A DNA stretch of 64,000 nucleotides from NCBI GenBank assembly GCA_023664945.1, contig JAMPER010000001.1, positions 839,795 through 903,794 on the forward strand. Reading direction: 5' to 3'. Position numbers and translations under genes: made by a program. The number at the start of each line of letters is the position of its first letter. The first letter of the stretch is position 1. Below are positions 28,130-37,365 of the stretch, piece by piece. The notes beneath the pieces are model-generated. The model had not been told where the DNA came from, ran no database searches, and saw only the letters and a list, made by a program, of their open reading frames with translations. The DNA is from Alistipes senegalensis (GTDB lineage: Bacteria > Pseudomonadota > Gammaproteobacteria > Burkholderiales > Burkholderiaceae_D).

Positions 28130-29086
28130 TTACTTCACATCGCGGGTATCAATCGTCACTGTCATGGAAAGCCCGACTGAAAGCGGATTGGCTTTCAGTT
28201 CCTGGGGATCAAGACGAATACGGACAGGCAGGCGCTGAACAACCTTGATCCAGTTGCCAGTAGCATTTTGCGCCGGAATAATGGCAAAAGCTGACCCGGT
28301 CCCGCCGGATAAGCCTTCTACTACGCCGTTATACACTACTGACCTGCCGTAAAGGTCAGCATGCAATTTTGCTTTTTGTCCTACATGGACACGCTCAAGC
28401 TGACCTTCCTTGAAATTGGCATCTACATGCATCTCGTGAAGCGGAACCACAGAAAGCAAAACATCACCAGCCTGAACCCGTTGCCCCACCTGCACAGTCC
28501 GTTTGGCAATTACGCCGTTTACCGGAGAACGCACCACAGTTCGGCCAAAATCAACCTCCGCCTGCCTGACACGCGCTCTGGCCTGCTCAATAGCCGCTTT
28601 TGCCGCCTGGACAGATGCCTTTCCCGAAGTATAGGCATTTTGTGCGCGAGTCAATTCATCACCTGAAACGGAACCATCCCCAACCAGTGCGCGGCGGCGT
28701 TTCAGGTCAATTTTTGCCCGTGCATAATCAGATTCAGCCATAGCCAGCTGTGCTACAGCATGTTCGGCATCCGCTTTGGCCTGCGCCAATGCCAGTTTTG
28801 CATCCACTTCGTCGATAACAACCAGGATTTCCCCTGCCGTTACATTTTGTGTATCCACTACCCTGACTTCCTGGATAGTACCGCCTGTTGAGGGAGTAAC
28901 CTGCACAACCTCTACAGCTGTATAGGCATTATCCGTTTCAACAAAATAGGAACCCCAAAAAAACCAGTACAATCCCCAGGCTATTGCACAAACCACAATC
29001 GCACAGCCCAGCAGAATAAATCCCTTTTTCCGGCGGACATTGGCCGGTTTTTCAAATTTCTCAGGCAAATCAGAAGATGAGGTCAT
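28130..29086 (-). CDS. emrA: HlyD/EmrA-family periplasmic adaptor
   Basis: A 318-residue membrane fusion protein. One inner-membrane helix (residues about 23-46) is followed by a lipoyl half-motif (VQVTPSTGGTIQEVRV), a long alpha hairpin coiled coil (about residues 95-175), the second half (TVVRSPVNGVIAKRTVQVGQ) and a beta domain. It joins EmrB to the outer-membrane channel. AAGGAATGAT precedes the ATG, which lies 1 nt after the nodT stop, so translation is likely coupled. Confidence 0.93.
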   Translation of the reverse strand: MTSSSDLPEKFEKPANVRRKKGFILLGCAIVVCAIAWGLYWFFWGSYFVETDNAYTAVEVVQVTPSTGGTIQEVRVVDTQNVTAGEILVVIDEVDAKLALAQAKADAEHAVAQLAMAESDYARAKIDLKRRRALVGDGSVSGDELTRAQNAYTSGKASVQAAKAAIEQARARVRQAEVDFGRTVVRSPVNGVIAKRTVQVGQRVQAGDVLLSVVPLHEMHVDANFKEGQLERVHVGQKAKLHADLYGRSVVYNGVVEGLSGGTGSAFAIIPAQNATGNWIKVVQRLPVRIRLDPQELKANPLSVGLSMTVTIDTRDVK

Positions 29087-29087
29087 A

Positions 29088-30548
29088 TCATTCCTTGTCT
29101 CCAGGCAAAACGGTATATCCGCCGCCTAACGCTTTTACCAGGGCAACATCCAGTGTAAAAGAGCGTGACCGGAGATCGCTTTGCAATCGAAGATTGGACA
29201 GCAAGATCTCTTCAGCTGCCAATACTTCAATATAATTGGACAGCCCGCCGTTATACCGCTGGTTCACAATGCGATGCGCTTCCCGCGCAGCTTCAACAGC
29301 TTCATTTATTCTGATTAACTGCCTGCCAAGCGCTTTCTGGCTGGTTGCAGCATCAGCGACTTGCTGCAAAGCCTGCGTGACAGTCATGTTGTAATTGCCA
29401 ATAGCCTCTTCCAGTTCGGCCTGTGCAACAAAAAGCTGCGATCTTAATCTGCCGCCGTTAAAAATCGGCAGGGAAACAGCAGGTCCGACAGCACCAAAAT
29501 CAGCGCCAGAACTTCCCAGATGATTAATACCTAACGCCTGAAAACCGATAAGGGCAGATAAATTGACATTGGGATAAAATTCCGCTTTTCGTTGTTCAAT
29601 AGTACTGGCAGCAGATTCCACCCGTTTTTTGGCTGCTACGATATCAGGCCTTCTTCCCAGCAAATCCAGCTGTATTTTTTGCGGCAAGGAAAATCCTTTT
29701 TTCATGTCAAGAACAGGCCGGGAAATGGCAAGACCTCTGTCCGGCCCCTCTCCCATGAGTGCTGCCAGTTGATTCCTTTGGAGTGCCATTAACTCTTCCA
29801 GTTCCAGCAACTCTTCATGTGCCGCAGCCAGCCGCGCTTCTTCCTGGCGAACGCTTGCCAAAGTTTCCATCCCTTCCCGGAAACGGTTGCGAAAAAGCCG
29901 CAGATTTTTGTCTCGTACTTCTATAGCGGCCTTTGCCGTATCGTGGGCAGCATACAGCCGGGCCAATTCGCCATAAGCAGACGCGATTGAAGCCGTTAGT
30001 ACCAGTCTGGCTTCAGACCGGTCGGCTTCTGCTGCTTCCGCAGCAGATGTTGCCGCAGCCAGCGCCGCCCTATTTTTTCCCCAGAAATCAATTTCCCAGC
30101 TAAAATCCAAGCTGGCTCTGCCATAATCACGCCAGCCATGTTTTACATTGCTTCCTCCAGCGGTTCGATAGCTTTGCTTTTCTGCAGAAACTGATGCATT
30201 GGCATCCACATCGGGATAAAGTGCAGATTCTGCCCACTCTGCCATGGAAACAGCACGACGCAATCTTGCTTCGGCAATAGCCATGTCGGGAGAATTGGCA
30301 AGGCCTTCCTGGATAAGCTCGTCAAGCTGGGGATCACCATAAATACACCACCATTCGTCTTCAGGCCATACCGTGTTGTCTCCCTGCAAAGTCTCTTCGC
30401 TTGCATAAGCATCAACAGGCCTGATTTCCGTTTGGCTTTCCAGATCAGGCATCCAGGCACACCCGCCCAGAAAAAGCGCACCCACTGCCACGCCCATATG
30501 CAGGGCAAAGCGGTACTGCCTGGCAGAAAAAAGAAAAGTTTTTTTCAT
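29088..30548 (-). CDS. Outer-membrane efflux lipoprotein, NodT family
   Basis: A TolC-like channel of about 486 residues. The start MKKTFLFSARQYRF leads into a lipoprotein signal with lipobox LGGC. Two OEP repeats follow: ELIQEGLANSPDMAIAEARLRRA and RPDIVAAKKRVESAASTIEQ, with FYPDVDA/FYPNVNL strands after each. I start at 30548, where the signal peptide begins. An in-frame ATG at 30602 would be upstream of the predicted promoter. The start has no clear Shine-Dalgarno and directly abuts the 33-bp operator-like palindrome. It is the first gene of the efflux operon. Confidence 0.9.
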   Translation of the reverse strand: MKKTFLFSARQYRFALHMGVAVGALFLGGCAWMPDLESQTEIRPVDAYASEETLQGDNTVWPEDEWWCIYGDPQLDELIQEGLANSPDMAIAEARLRRAVSMAEWAESALYPDVDANASVSAEKQSYRTAGGSNVKHGWRDYGRASLDFSWEIDFWGKNRAALAAATSAAEAAEADRSEARLVLTASIASAYGELARLYAAHDTAKAAIEVRDKNLRLFRNRFREGMETLASVRQEEARLAAAHEELLELEELMALQRNQLAALMGEGPDRGLAISRPVLDMKKGFSLPQKIQLDLLGRRPDIVAAKKRVESAASTIEQRKAEFYPNVNLSALIGFQALGINHLGSSGADFGAVGPAVSLPIFNGGRLRSQLFVAQAELEEAIGNYNMTVTQALQQVADAATSQKALGRQLIRINEAVEAAREAHRIVNQRYNGGLSNYIEVLAAEEILLSNLRLQSDLRSRSFTLDVALVKALGGGYTVLPGDKE

Positions 30549-30580
30549 ACAATTGAACCGTACTGTACGGTTCAATTGTA
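30548..30580. promoter_or_regulatory. 33-bp perfect inverted repeat, likely TetR operator
   Basis: Sixteen-base half-sites TACAATTGAACCGTAC and GTACGGTTCAATTGTA flank a single central T at 30564, without any mismatch. The repeat lies between divergent nodT and tetR, overlaps the -10 of the nodT promoter and the -35 of the tetR promoter, and ends on the nodT start codon. Position and symmetry fit an operator for the adjacent TetR. Confidence 0.85.
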
Positions 30581-30599
30581 CCCTACAACCGGATATAAT
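30571..30599 (+). promoter_or_regulatory. Predicted tetR promoter
   Basis: TTCAAT (30571-30576), 17-bp spacer, TATAAT (30594-30599), about 30 nt before the tetR ATG. The -35 lies inside the palindrome, so tetR should be autoregulated. Confidence 0.6.
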
Positions 30600-30602
30600 C
30601 AA
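30575..30602 (-). promoter_or_regulatory. Predicted efflux-operon promoter
   Basis: On the minus strand: TTGATT (30602-30597), 16-bp spacer, TACAAT (30580-30575). The -10 lies inside the palindrome. A transcript from here would have a leader of only about 20 nt before the nodT ATG. Confidence 0.6.
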
Positions 30603-30629
30603 GTTGCTATTTTTGCGTTTTTACAAGTT

Positions 30630-31280
30630 ATGATGAATCAGATACGCAGCAAAAAAAGACAGGCTATACTGGAAACGGCAGTACAGGTTTTCAGGGAAGT
30701 AGGATTTCACAATGCCTCAATGAACGTCATTGCCAGCCGTGTAGGCGGTTCCAAGTCAACGCTGTATAACCATTTTCCCTCAAAGGAAGCCCTGCTTCTG
30801 GAAATTATCCGCCATGTTGCCCGGCTCCAGAATCAGGAAAGAAGCGCTATCCTGACAGATGCAGCGCAAAATTACATCAATGCCGCTTTTCTCGCGCTGA
30901 ATGAGCCGCCGGACGATGTACGGGCTACTCTCCTCCGTTTTGGGGAAAACTTTATCAGTTTTCTTTATATGCCCGAGCTGCTTGCCATCCGCCGCTTTCT
31001 TGTCGCGGAATCCCGGCAATCGGAAATTGGACGTATCTACTATGAATCCGGTCCCAAAAAAGCGCTGGCACAAATCGCTGCCTACCTGAAAAAAGCCATG
31101 GAAGCAGGAACACTCCATAAAAAAGATCCGCTAATTGCGGCCGCTCATCTAAGAAGTCTTCTCGAGGCGGAATGTTATGAATACTTTCTGCTAAACATGG
31201 AAAAACCGCTTCCGGCAAAGCGCATACAGGAAATGGTTGAAGCGGCTGTCACGGTTTTCATGGCAGCATATGGAAAATAA
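30630..31280 (+). CDS. TetR-family repressor of the efflux operon
   Basis: A 216-residue TetR regulator. The HTH is at residues about 12-56 (AILETAVQVFREVGFHNASM, ASRVGGSKSTLYNHFPSKEA). The C-terminal ligand domain resembles the AcrR_C-type domain of efflux repressors. It is divergent from nodT-emrA-emrB, and the 33-bp palindrome lies between them. Two adjacent ATG codons (30630, 30633); the frame is open farther upstream only through the operator. Local efflux control is inferred from layout and is quite likely. Confidence 0.92.
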   Translation: MMNQIRSKKRQAILETAVQVFREVGFHNASMNVIASRVGGSKSTLYNHFPSKEALLLEIIRHVARLQNQERSAILTDAAQNYINAAFLALNEPPDDVRATLLRFGENFISFLYMPELLAIRRFLVAESRQSEIGRIYYESGPKKALAQIAAYLKKAMEAGTLHKKDPLIAAAHLRSLLEAECYEYFLLNMEKPLPAKRIQEMVEAAVTVFMAAYGK

Positions 31281-31407
31281 CAGAATTTACCGGTGCGAAT
31301 TTTGTACCGCACCTTACATGGCATCCTGTGCAACAGGCCATCCTCTCTGGTCTTGTCCTGCTCTATGCTGAAAAAGTAATCAACCGGTAAAAGACCCGGC
31401 AGCTTGG

Positions 31408-31788
31408 TCAAGTCTCAATCAGTTCAATCCGGTAGCCATCCGGATCTTCAAGAAAAGCAATGACTGTTTTGCCGCCTTTGACCGGACCGGGTTCCCTGGA
31501 AAGCCTGCCTCCTTTTTCCCGAATACGATCACACATGGCGTAAATATCGTTTGTTCCAATGGCAATATGCCCATAAGCTGTTCCCATCTCGTAATGGTCA
31601 ACACCATAATTCCAGGTCAGTTCCAGCTCGGCATGGTCAGGATTGCTGCCATATCCCAGATAGGCAAGCGTATATTTGAATTCAGGATTGTCCTTCATCC
31701 TTAACAGCGTCATGCCCAGTACATCGGTATAAAAATCAATGGAACGCTGCAAATCACCTACCCTGATCATAGTATGGAGAATACGCAT
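31408..31788 (-). CDS. gloA: Lactoylglutathione lyase (glyoxalase I)
   Basis: A 126-residue glyoxalase I that isomerises the methylglyoxal-glutathione hemithioacetal. Metal ligands by family: His in [13 protein letters not shown], Glu in [10 protein letters not shown], His in GYGHIAIG-like [11 protein letters not shown], and Glu in YRIELIE. This is the short, Ni-type form as in E. coli. It lies 30 nt after nrdG and may be the last gene of nrdD-nrdG-gloA. It implies the cell makes glutathione or a similar thiol (inference). Confidence 0.95.
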   Translation of the reverse strand: MRILHTMIRVGDLQRSIDFYTDVLGMTLLRMKDNPEFKYTLAYLGYGSNPDHAELELTWNYGVDHYEMGTAYGHIAIGTNDIYAMCDRIREKGGRLSREPGPVKGGKTVIAFLEDPDGYRIELIET

Positions 31789-31818
31789 TACATGTTCCTT
31801 TCATCGTTGTTCTTTTCT

Positions 31819-32367
31819 TTATCCCGGCTTGTCGCCGAGCCAATCAGGATCTTCTGTCCAGATTGCTTTTTTTTCTGCCAGCGATCGTGGCAAATCCAGT
31901 ATACGCTGGTTTTCCGATCCCCTGAAACGCAGCGACAGATTGCGTTGCTTGATGACAAATGGCCCGTCAATCAGAATATCGGCCAATGAGAGCAATGCCA
32001 GCACATTCGGATCAGCATGCGCAAGAATGTCCTCAAAGACATAACCGGTATAAATAGCCAGATCCAGTTTTTCCTGCCGTATCATTTTTGCAAGCGGCAA
32101 AAGAGAAACCGCCTGACTCAGCGGTTCTCCCCCGCTGAAAGTCACGCCCGTCAGAATCGGATTTTTGCAAATCCGGCCAAACAATTCTTCAGCCGAATAC
32201 CACCTTCCTCCTTCCAGCGGGATAGACTCAGGATTATGGCAACCCGGACACGCTCTGGGACATCCCTGAACAAAGAGTGTCAGCCGCAATCCGGGACCAT
32301 CGGTTATGGAATCATTCTCTATGCCGGCAACACGAATCCTTCCGGCATCAGGCCTGGTGCTTGACAC
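31819..32367 (-). CDS. nrdG: Anaerobic NTP reductase activase NrdG
   Basis: A radical SAM activase of about 182 residues that forms the glycyl radical in NrdD. The cluster motif is CPRACPGC (CxxxCxxC) near residue 37, followed by FSGGEPLSQA. The frame is open up to 32409, overlapping nrdD by 62 nt; I prefer the GTG at 32367, which has GAGGA 9 nt upstream and leaves a 20-nt overlap typical of coupled genes. The ATG at 32394 is the alternative. Confidence 0.9.
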   Translation of the reverse strand: MSSTRPDAGRIRVAGIENDSITDGPGLRLTLFVQGCPRACPGCHNPESIPLEGGRWYSAEELFGRICKNPILTGVTFSGGEPLSQAVSLLPLAKMIRQEKLDLAIYTGYVFEDILAHADPNVLALLSLADILIDGPFVIKQRNLSLRFRGSENQRILDLPRSLAEKKAIWTEDPDWLGDKPG

Positions 32368-34741
32368 GATCCGATTCCTCGGCACGCTTGGCATTATTGA
32401 AACGATCAAGCGTACCGACCAGATAACCCGTTATGCGGCGGATACGTTCAAACTTGATTCCGTCCTCTTTTTCCTTGCGTCCGCATTTCGGGCACACTTC
32501 ACCAATAATGCCGTTGTAACCACAAACCGGATCACGATCTACCGGATGGTTGACTGAACCATACCCCACTCCGGCTTCCTTCATGGCGCGCACTACTTTC
32601 TCAAATGCCTTGACGTTATTGGATGTATCGCCATCCAGTTCCACATAAGTAATATGCCCGGCGGCTGTCAACGCATGATAAGGTGCCTCAATCTGGATTT
32701 TCTCATACGCAGAGATCGGGAAATAGACCGGCACATGAAAACTGTTTGTGTAATATTCACGGTCTGTTACCCCCTTGATAACGCCAAATTTTTGTTTGTC
32801 CATCCGAACAAAACGCCCGGAGAGTCCTTCAGCAGGCGTAGCCAGCAAAGAGAAATTTAACCCGTGTTTTTCGGTCATTCTGTCAAGGAAATCATTCATA
32901 AAACTGACAATTTCCAGGCCAAGATTGCGCGCTTCCTTGGATTCGCCGTGATGTTTGCCCGTCAAAGCCACCAGTGTTTCTGCCAGGCCGATAAAACCAA
33001 TCGACAACGTGCCGTGCTTGAGCACTTCGCCAACTTCGTCATTGGGTCCCAGCTTGTCTGAACCGATCCAGATACCCTGCCCCATAAGGAAAGGGAAATT
33101 TTTCACTTTTTTGGATGACTGGATTTTAAAACGATCCAGAAGCTGTCTGGCAACCAGCTCCATCTTCCGTTCCAGCTCATCAAAAAACCATTCCATGTTG
33201 CCTTTGCTGTTTAGGGCAATGCGAGGCAAATTGATGGAAGTAAAGCTCAGGTTACCTCTGCCAAAGGCAATTTCGTTTTCCGGATCAAAAGCATTGCCCA
33301 TCACGCGGGTACGGCATCCCATATAAACAGCCTCGGTTTCCGGCCGACCAGGGCGGTAATAACGCAGGTTAAACGGCGCATCCAGAAAAGCGAAATTGGG
33401 GAACAGCCTTTTTGCGCTGACTTTGCAGGCAAGCTGGAACAAATCATAGTTCGGGTCTCCCGGATTATAATTGACCCCTTCTTTAACTTTGAAGATATTG
33501 ATGGGAAAAATAGCTGTCTCGCCATTGCCCAGGCCCGATTCCGTTGCCAGCATAATATTACGAATGATCATCCGGCCCTCTGGCGAGGTATCTGTACCGT
33601 AATTGATGCTGGAAAAAGGCGTTTGCGCACCGGCACGGCTGTGCATGGTGTTAAGGTTGTGAACCAGAGCTTCCATAGCCTGGCGCACATCGCGGTCTGT
33701 TTCCGTTTCGGCATTTTCTTTGGCAAAAGCCTGAACAGCCGACAGGACAGCGTCTTCCTTCACCACCGCCGAAAAAGCAGCTTTTTCCTTTTCCCGAAAG
33801 GCTTCCGGCATAGCCAGGCAAGGGAAAAGCCCGGATTCTGCCTCAATAGCCTGGAACATTTCCGCTATCTTTTCCTTACTTAGATTTTCAGCAGGAACCA
33901 GTAACTTTAAGGCTTTGAAAAAATTGGAAATATAATTTTTTTTGTACGATTTTTCCACGCCCTTTGCAAGGCCGTAATCAAAATTGGGGATACTTTGCCC
34001 GCCATGCTGATCATTCTGGTTTGACTGAATAGCAATACATGCCAGCGCTGCATAACTCTGGATGCTGTTGGGTTCCCTCAAATTACCATGCCCCGTTGAA
34101 AAACCGCCCTCAAACAGTTTTTTGATATCAATCTGGCAACAGGTAGTAGTCAACGTATAAAAATCGAAATCGTGGATATGGATATCACCTTCCGAGTGGG
34201 CTTTTGCCTGTTCGGGCGACAGTACAAAGTGCTTGTAATAATCCTTGGCGCCTTCCGACCCATACTTGAGCATCACTCCCATTGCCGTATCGCCATCGAC
34301 ATTGCCATTTTCCCGCTTGATGTCGCTTAGCGTTGCATCCTTATGGGTCAATTCGTCAAAAACACGCATCAAACTGGTATTGCGTGTCCGTACCCTGCTG
34401 CGTTCGGAACGGTAAAGGATATATTTTTTGGCCACATAGGCATAACCGCTGTCCATAAGCACGGTTTCCACCGTATCCTGGATATCTTCAATACTGGGGG
34501 ATGCCTCCCGAAAACGAAGGCAGAGCTTGTGTTCTACCGCTTTGGCAAGGCGCATGCTTTCTTCCAGATTACCGCGATTGCATGCCAACAGCGCCTTGTT
34601 AATGGCTTCAGCAATTTTGGTAATGTCATACGGTACTATCCGCCCATCTCTTTTCTGGATAGCACTGAAGCGGATCTCTGCCCCGGTAACGCCATTATCC
34701 AACTGGCCATCCGAATCAATTTCCTGAACTGATTCAAACAT
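32348..34741 (-). CDS. nrdD: Anaerobic ribonucleoside-triphosphate reductase NrdD
   Basis: A class III ribonucleotide reductase of 797 residues, supplying dNTPs without oxygen. An N-terminal ATP cone (residues about 20-115: IQKRDGRIVPYDITKIAEAI) is followed by the ten-stranded barrel. The C-terminal zinc site is VCGYNGIIGEVCPKCGRKE, and the glycyl radical region is RRITGYLVGTLDRFN. I start at 34741 (MFESVQEIDS), preceded by GGGGGAAAGAGG; an upstream ATG at 34771 is possible. An exact FNR-type box lies about 200 nt upstream. Confidence 0.95.
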   Translation of the reverse strand: MFESVQEIDSDGQLDNGVTGAEIRFSAIQKRDGRIVPYDITKIAEAINKALLACNRGNLEESMRLAKAVEHKLCLRFREASPSIEDIQDTVETVLMDSGYAYVAKKYILYRSERSRVRTRNTSLMRVFDELTHKDATLSDIKRENGNVDGDTAMGVMLKYGSEGAKDYYKHFVLSPEQAKAHSEGDIHIHDFDFYTLTTTCCQIDIKKLFEGGFSTGHGNLREPNSIQSYAALACIAIQSNQNDQHGGQSIPNFDYGLAKGVEKSYKKNYISNFFKALKLLVPAENLSKEKIAEMFQAIEAESGLFPCLAMPEAFREKEKAAFSAVVKEDAVLSAVQAFAKENAETETDRDVRQAMEALVHNLNTMHSRAGAQTPFSSINYGTDTSPEGRMIIRNIMLATESGLGNGETAIFPINIFKVKEGVNYNPGDPNYDLFQLACKVSAKRLFPNFAFLDAPFNLRYYRPGRPETEAVYMGCRTRVMGNAFDPENEIAFGRGNLSFTSINLPRIALNSKGNMEWFFDELERKMELVARQLLDRFKIQSSKKVKNFPFLMGQGIWIGSDKLGPNDEVGEVLKHGTLSIGFIGLAETLVALTGKHHGESKEARNLGLEIVSFMNDFLDRMTEKHGLNFSLLATPAEGLSGRFVRMDKQKFGVIKGVTDREYYTNSFHVPVYFPISAYEKIQIEAPYHALTAAGHITYVELDGDTSNNVKAFEKVVRAMKEAGVGYGSVNHPVDRDPVCGYNGIIGEVCPKCGRKEKEDGIKFERIRRITGYLVGTLDRFNNAKRAEESDRVKHQA

Positions 34742-34941
34742 ATCCTCTTTCCCCCGAAAGTTAAGTTCCAAAGCGAAGTATTATAATTTCTCCCGGCAAA
34801 TTGTGCTTTTCTCCTTTTATTTTTCCTGAATCCGCTTTCAGGCCAATACCTGTCAGGGTTTCAGGAAACAGGGAACTCGCCGCCCTCCTTGCAAAGCCGC
34901 ATAAAACCGTCATGTGGGAAAAAAGAAAAAATTCTCTTTTC

Positions 34942-34955
34942 TTGATTTAGATCAA
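34942..34955. promoter_or_regulatory. FNR/CRP-type box upstream of nrdD
   Basis: TTGAT-TTAG-ATCAA, an exact match to the FNR consensus TTGATnnnnATCAA. It lies 200 nt before nrdD and 163 nt before the divergent MFS gene. FNR-type control of nrdDG is well known in proteobacteria. Confidence 0.7.
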
Positions 34956-34958
34956 TTT

Positions 34959-34978
34959 TTAACGGTTCTTAACGGTTC
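34959..34978. repeat. Tandem 10-mer next to the FNR box
   Basis: TTAACGGTTC occurs twice in direct succession (34959-34968 and 34969-34978), three bases after the FNR-type box. One helical turn per copy suits a direct-repeat activator site; the factor is unknown. Confidence 0.6.
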
Positions 34979-35117
34979 AATACCCTCGCAAAAAACTAGC
35001 CAATATCCATATACCCTACATTCCTCATCTTGCTGAAAAGCCGTCAACTCATTTTGCCAAAAAGGGATAGAATGCCCGCCAAATGATAATTTCCAGGAAT
35101 TTCATCGACTTGCCAAC

Positions 35118-36383
35118 ATGAGCATACCTGAACAAAAAATGCCGGAGCAACAAGCCAGCGAGCCTCTTGTCCCGTTATCCCGGAAAGATGCCAGTTATAC
35201 ATTGAAAAGCCATCTTCATGCCTGGCTGCCCGCCCTGAGCCTGAGTTTTTCAGCTTTTATTTTTGTCAGTACCGAATTTATGCCTGTTGGCCTTTTGCCG
35301 GATATGGCGGCAAGCCTGAACCGGTCACAGCCGGAAATGGGCACCATCATGACTTTTTATGCGTGGACTGTGGCACTCATGTCGCTTCCACTAACCATTG
35401 CAAGCGCACGTTGCGAAAGGAAACGGCTGCTGCTTGGCGTTTTGCTGGTATTTATCGCTGGCAATGCCATGGCTGCCTTTGCTTCCAGCTTTTCCATGTT
35501 GCTTATCGCCAGAATCGGCATTGCCTTGGCCCATGCTATTTTCTGGTCTATCGCTGTTCCCCTGGCATACCGGGTTGCACCACAGGGGAAACAGCCGCAG
35601 GCACTGGGCCTGGTCGTAGCAGGTGCCTCGCTTGCCGTTGTGCTTGGCGTACCGCTAGGCACGGCAATTGGTCATAGCTTTGGGTGGCGCTGGGCTTTTG
35701 CCGCTGTCAGCATCATAGCCCTGTTCGTTTTTGCCGTCATGTGGCTGACTTTACCGATACTTCCCAGCGCCAATGCCGGTTCGTTGAAAAGCCTGCCGGT
35801 ACTGTTTCACCGTCCGCCCCTGATCGTGGCTTATATCCTGACAGCAATGGTCGTATGCGGCCATTTTGCCGCCTATACCTACCTTACTCCCTATCTGGAA
35901 GGCATCGGCCAGTTTTCTCCACAACTGGTTGTAGTTATTCTCCTCATTATGGGGGGAGCCGGCGTTATTGGCAGTATTGTGTTAAGCCACACCACAGGAA
36001 AATATCCTGTCGTCATGTTTTATCTGCCTGTTATTCTGGTTGGCCTGTCCCTTCTTATGCTGGAAAGTGCCGCTTCCAACTTGTTTTCAGTCTGTCTTCT
36101 CTGCTTCATATGGGGAGCCGCCATGACTGGTGTCGGCCTGGTTCTCCAGTCCAAGATACTGAAATTTGCCCACGATGCAACGGATGTTGCCACTTCCATC
36201 TACTCCGGCATCTACAATATCGGTATAGGCGGCGGCGCATTAATTGGCGGGCAGGTATACAACCGGTACGGCCTTTCCCGCATTGGCTACGCTGGATTGT
36301 TCTTTATTGCAGCGGCACTAGCTTTGGTATTGCTTCTTCGCTATGCCCGAAAAAAAGAGATCAATGCTCTGGAAACATTATAA
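35118..36383 (+). CDS. MFS sugar-efflux-type transporter (SotB-like)
   Basis: A 421-residue, 12-helix MFS protein of the DHA1 family. An unusually long polar N-terminus (residues 1-35) precedes helix 1 (FSAFIFVSTEFMPVGLLPDM), which closely follows the SotB/YdeA pattern (AFIF-TEF-PVGLL). Further matches: FYAWTVALMSLPLTI, RIGIALAHAIFWSIAVPLAY and GVPLGTAIGHSFGWR. Homologues export arabinose, IPTG or amino acids. It is divergent from nrdD; the substrate here is unknown. Confidence 0.88.
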   Translation: MSIPEQKMPEQQASEPLVPLSRKDASYTLKSHLHAWLPALSLSFSAFIFVSTEFMPVGLLPDMAASLNRSQPEMGTIMTFYAWTVALMSLPLTIASARCERKRLLLGVLLVFIAGNAMAAFASSFSMLLIARIGIALAHAIFWSIAVPLAYRVAPQGKQPQALGLVVAGASLAVVLGVPLGTAIGHSFGWRWAFAAVSIIALFVFAVMWLTLPILPSANAGSLKSLPVLFHRPPLIVAYILTAMVVCGHFAAYTYLTPYLEGIGQFSPQLVVVILLIMGGAGVIGSIVLSHTTGKYPVVMFYLPVILVGLSLLMLESAASNLFSVCLLCFIWGAAMTGVGLVLQSKILKFAHDATDVATSIYSGIYNIGIGGGALIGGQVYNRYGLSRIGYAGLFFIAAALALVLLLRYARKKEINALETL

Positions 36384-36391
36384 CAACTTAC

Positions 36392-36425
36392 ATTAGAAAA
36401 CAATTTTAATTCATTGTTTTCTAAT
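36392..36425. repeat. 13-bp AT-rich inverted repeat
   Basis: ATTAGAAAACAAT and ATTGTTTTCTAAT flank an 8-nt loop, 9 nt after the MFS stop. It lacks a GC stem and U-run, so a protein site or a weak terminator are both possible. A consensus TATAAT (36461-36466) follows before the KAP-like gene. Confidence 0.55.
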
Positions 36426-36529
36426 AAATTATTAAATAGAATTTGTTAGCTTGGATCGGTTATAATAGCACTTCGCCGGATATGCGATAATTACATTTTG
36501 CATGGAAACAAGGTTGCAGCAGGAACAAT

Positions 36530-37252
36530 ATGCGTTTTGAGCAACACGAAGAAATCCTGAAACAATATGCCGCCAGACTGGCAACCCTTTTGGCGGATGA
36601 CGTCAAGGTTTCTCCCCTCATCCTAGATGGCCCCAATCATGAAGGGAAAGCACGGTTTATCCATAAATTTATTCATTTCCTCAAAGAAAACCAGGCCCCT
36701 TACCAGTATATTCTGATTGATGCCGCGCAATCCGGTAAAAGCCAGCTTGCCATGATGAGTTTCATGGCTGATCTGGCCAATGCCCTGCCTGAGGAAAATC
36801 AGGAATGCTTCTACCGTGCAGCTGAACATCTGCTGCATCTGGCATCCGAACAAAACATGCTGCTTGAAGGCTACCTGAAAAAGAAAAATCTGGCTGCCCT
36901 CACCCAGGCAATTTCAGGTTCATGCGGCGGAAATATGCTGCAGCAATATCTTCACGCGCAGGAAAACATCCGTACTATCCAGAATTTGCTGGAGCAGCAT
37001 ACTGAAAAAAGACCACTGTTGGTATTTATCAATGGTCTGGATACCTGCCCTGATGATTTCACGGTAAAACTGCTTCATGCCATTGACATGGTCTTCAAGG
37101 CAAAAAACATGCAATTCGTACTGCTTGCCCAAAGGGAACGCCTCCTGGCCTCCATTGCACAGTTCTGCGGTTCTGCATCTGCGCCTGAAACCTATCTGGA
37201 AGAAATAACAGGCCTGTGTTTCAAGATAGGCCGTGCAACAGAAAAAGTATAA
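36530..37252 (+). CDS. Degenerate KAP-like P-loop NTPase
   Basis: A 240-residue soluble protein. Its layout follows KAP NTPases: a Walker A-like loop at residues about 32-42 ([12 protein letters not shown]), a helical insert, then [16 protein letters not shown] around residue 168 and [24 protein letters not shown]. In active KAP proteins the loop ends in GK[ST] and the second motif reads IDDLDRC. Here Lys is followed by Ala, and the Walker B Asp is replaced (INGLDTC). So it has probably lost ATPase activity or works differently. No TM helices, unlike many KAPs. AGGAACAAT precedes the ATG. Confidence 0.6.
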   Translation: MRFEQHEEILKQYAARLATLLADDVKVSPLILDGPNHEGKARFIHKFIHFLKENQAPYQYILIDAAQSGKSQLAMMSFMADLANALPEENQECFYRAAEHLLHLASEQNMLLEGYLKKKNLAALTQAISGSCGGNMLQQYLHAQENIRTIQNLLEQHTEKRPLLVFINGLDTCPDDFTVKLLHAIDMVFKAKNMQFVLLAQRERLLASIAQFCGSASAPETYLEEITGLCFKIGRATEKV

Positions 37253-37365
37253 ACCGGCAAACCTGGCACCCCAAGACTATCTCGTCTCCCTTGAGAAAAA
37301 GGCATTTTGCCTGCTCTCCCGCATCAATTGTGCTAGCATACCTTATTCCTGTTCGGAGCTGTTTT

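Larger units (their letters stand above)
34742..35117. promoter_or_regulatory. nrdD / sotB-like divergent control region
   Basis: About 375 bases between divergent nrdD and the MFS gene. Contains the FNR-type box at 34942 and the tandem 10-mer at 34959; no gene seen. Confidence 0.55.
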
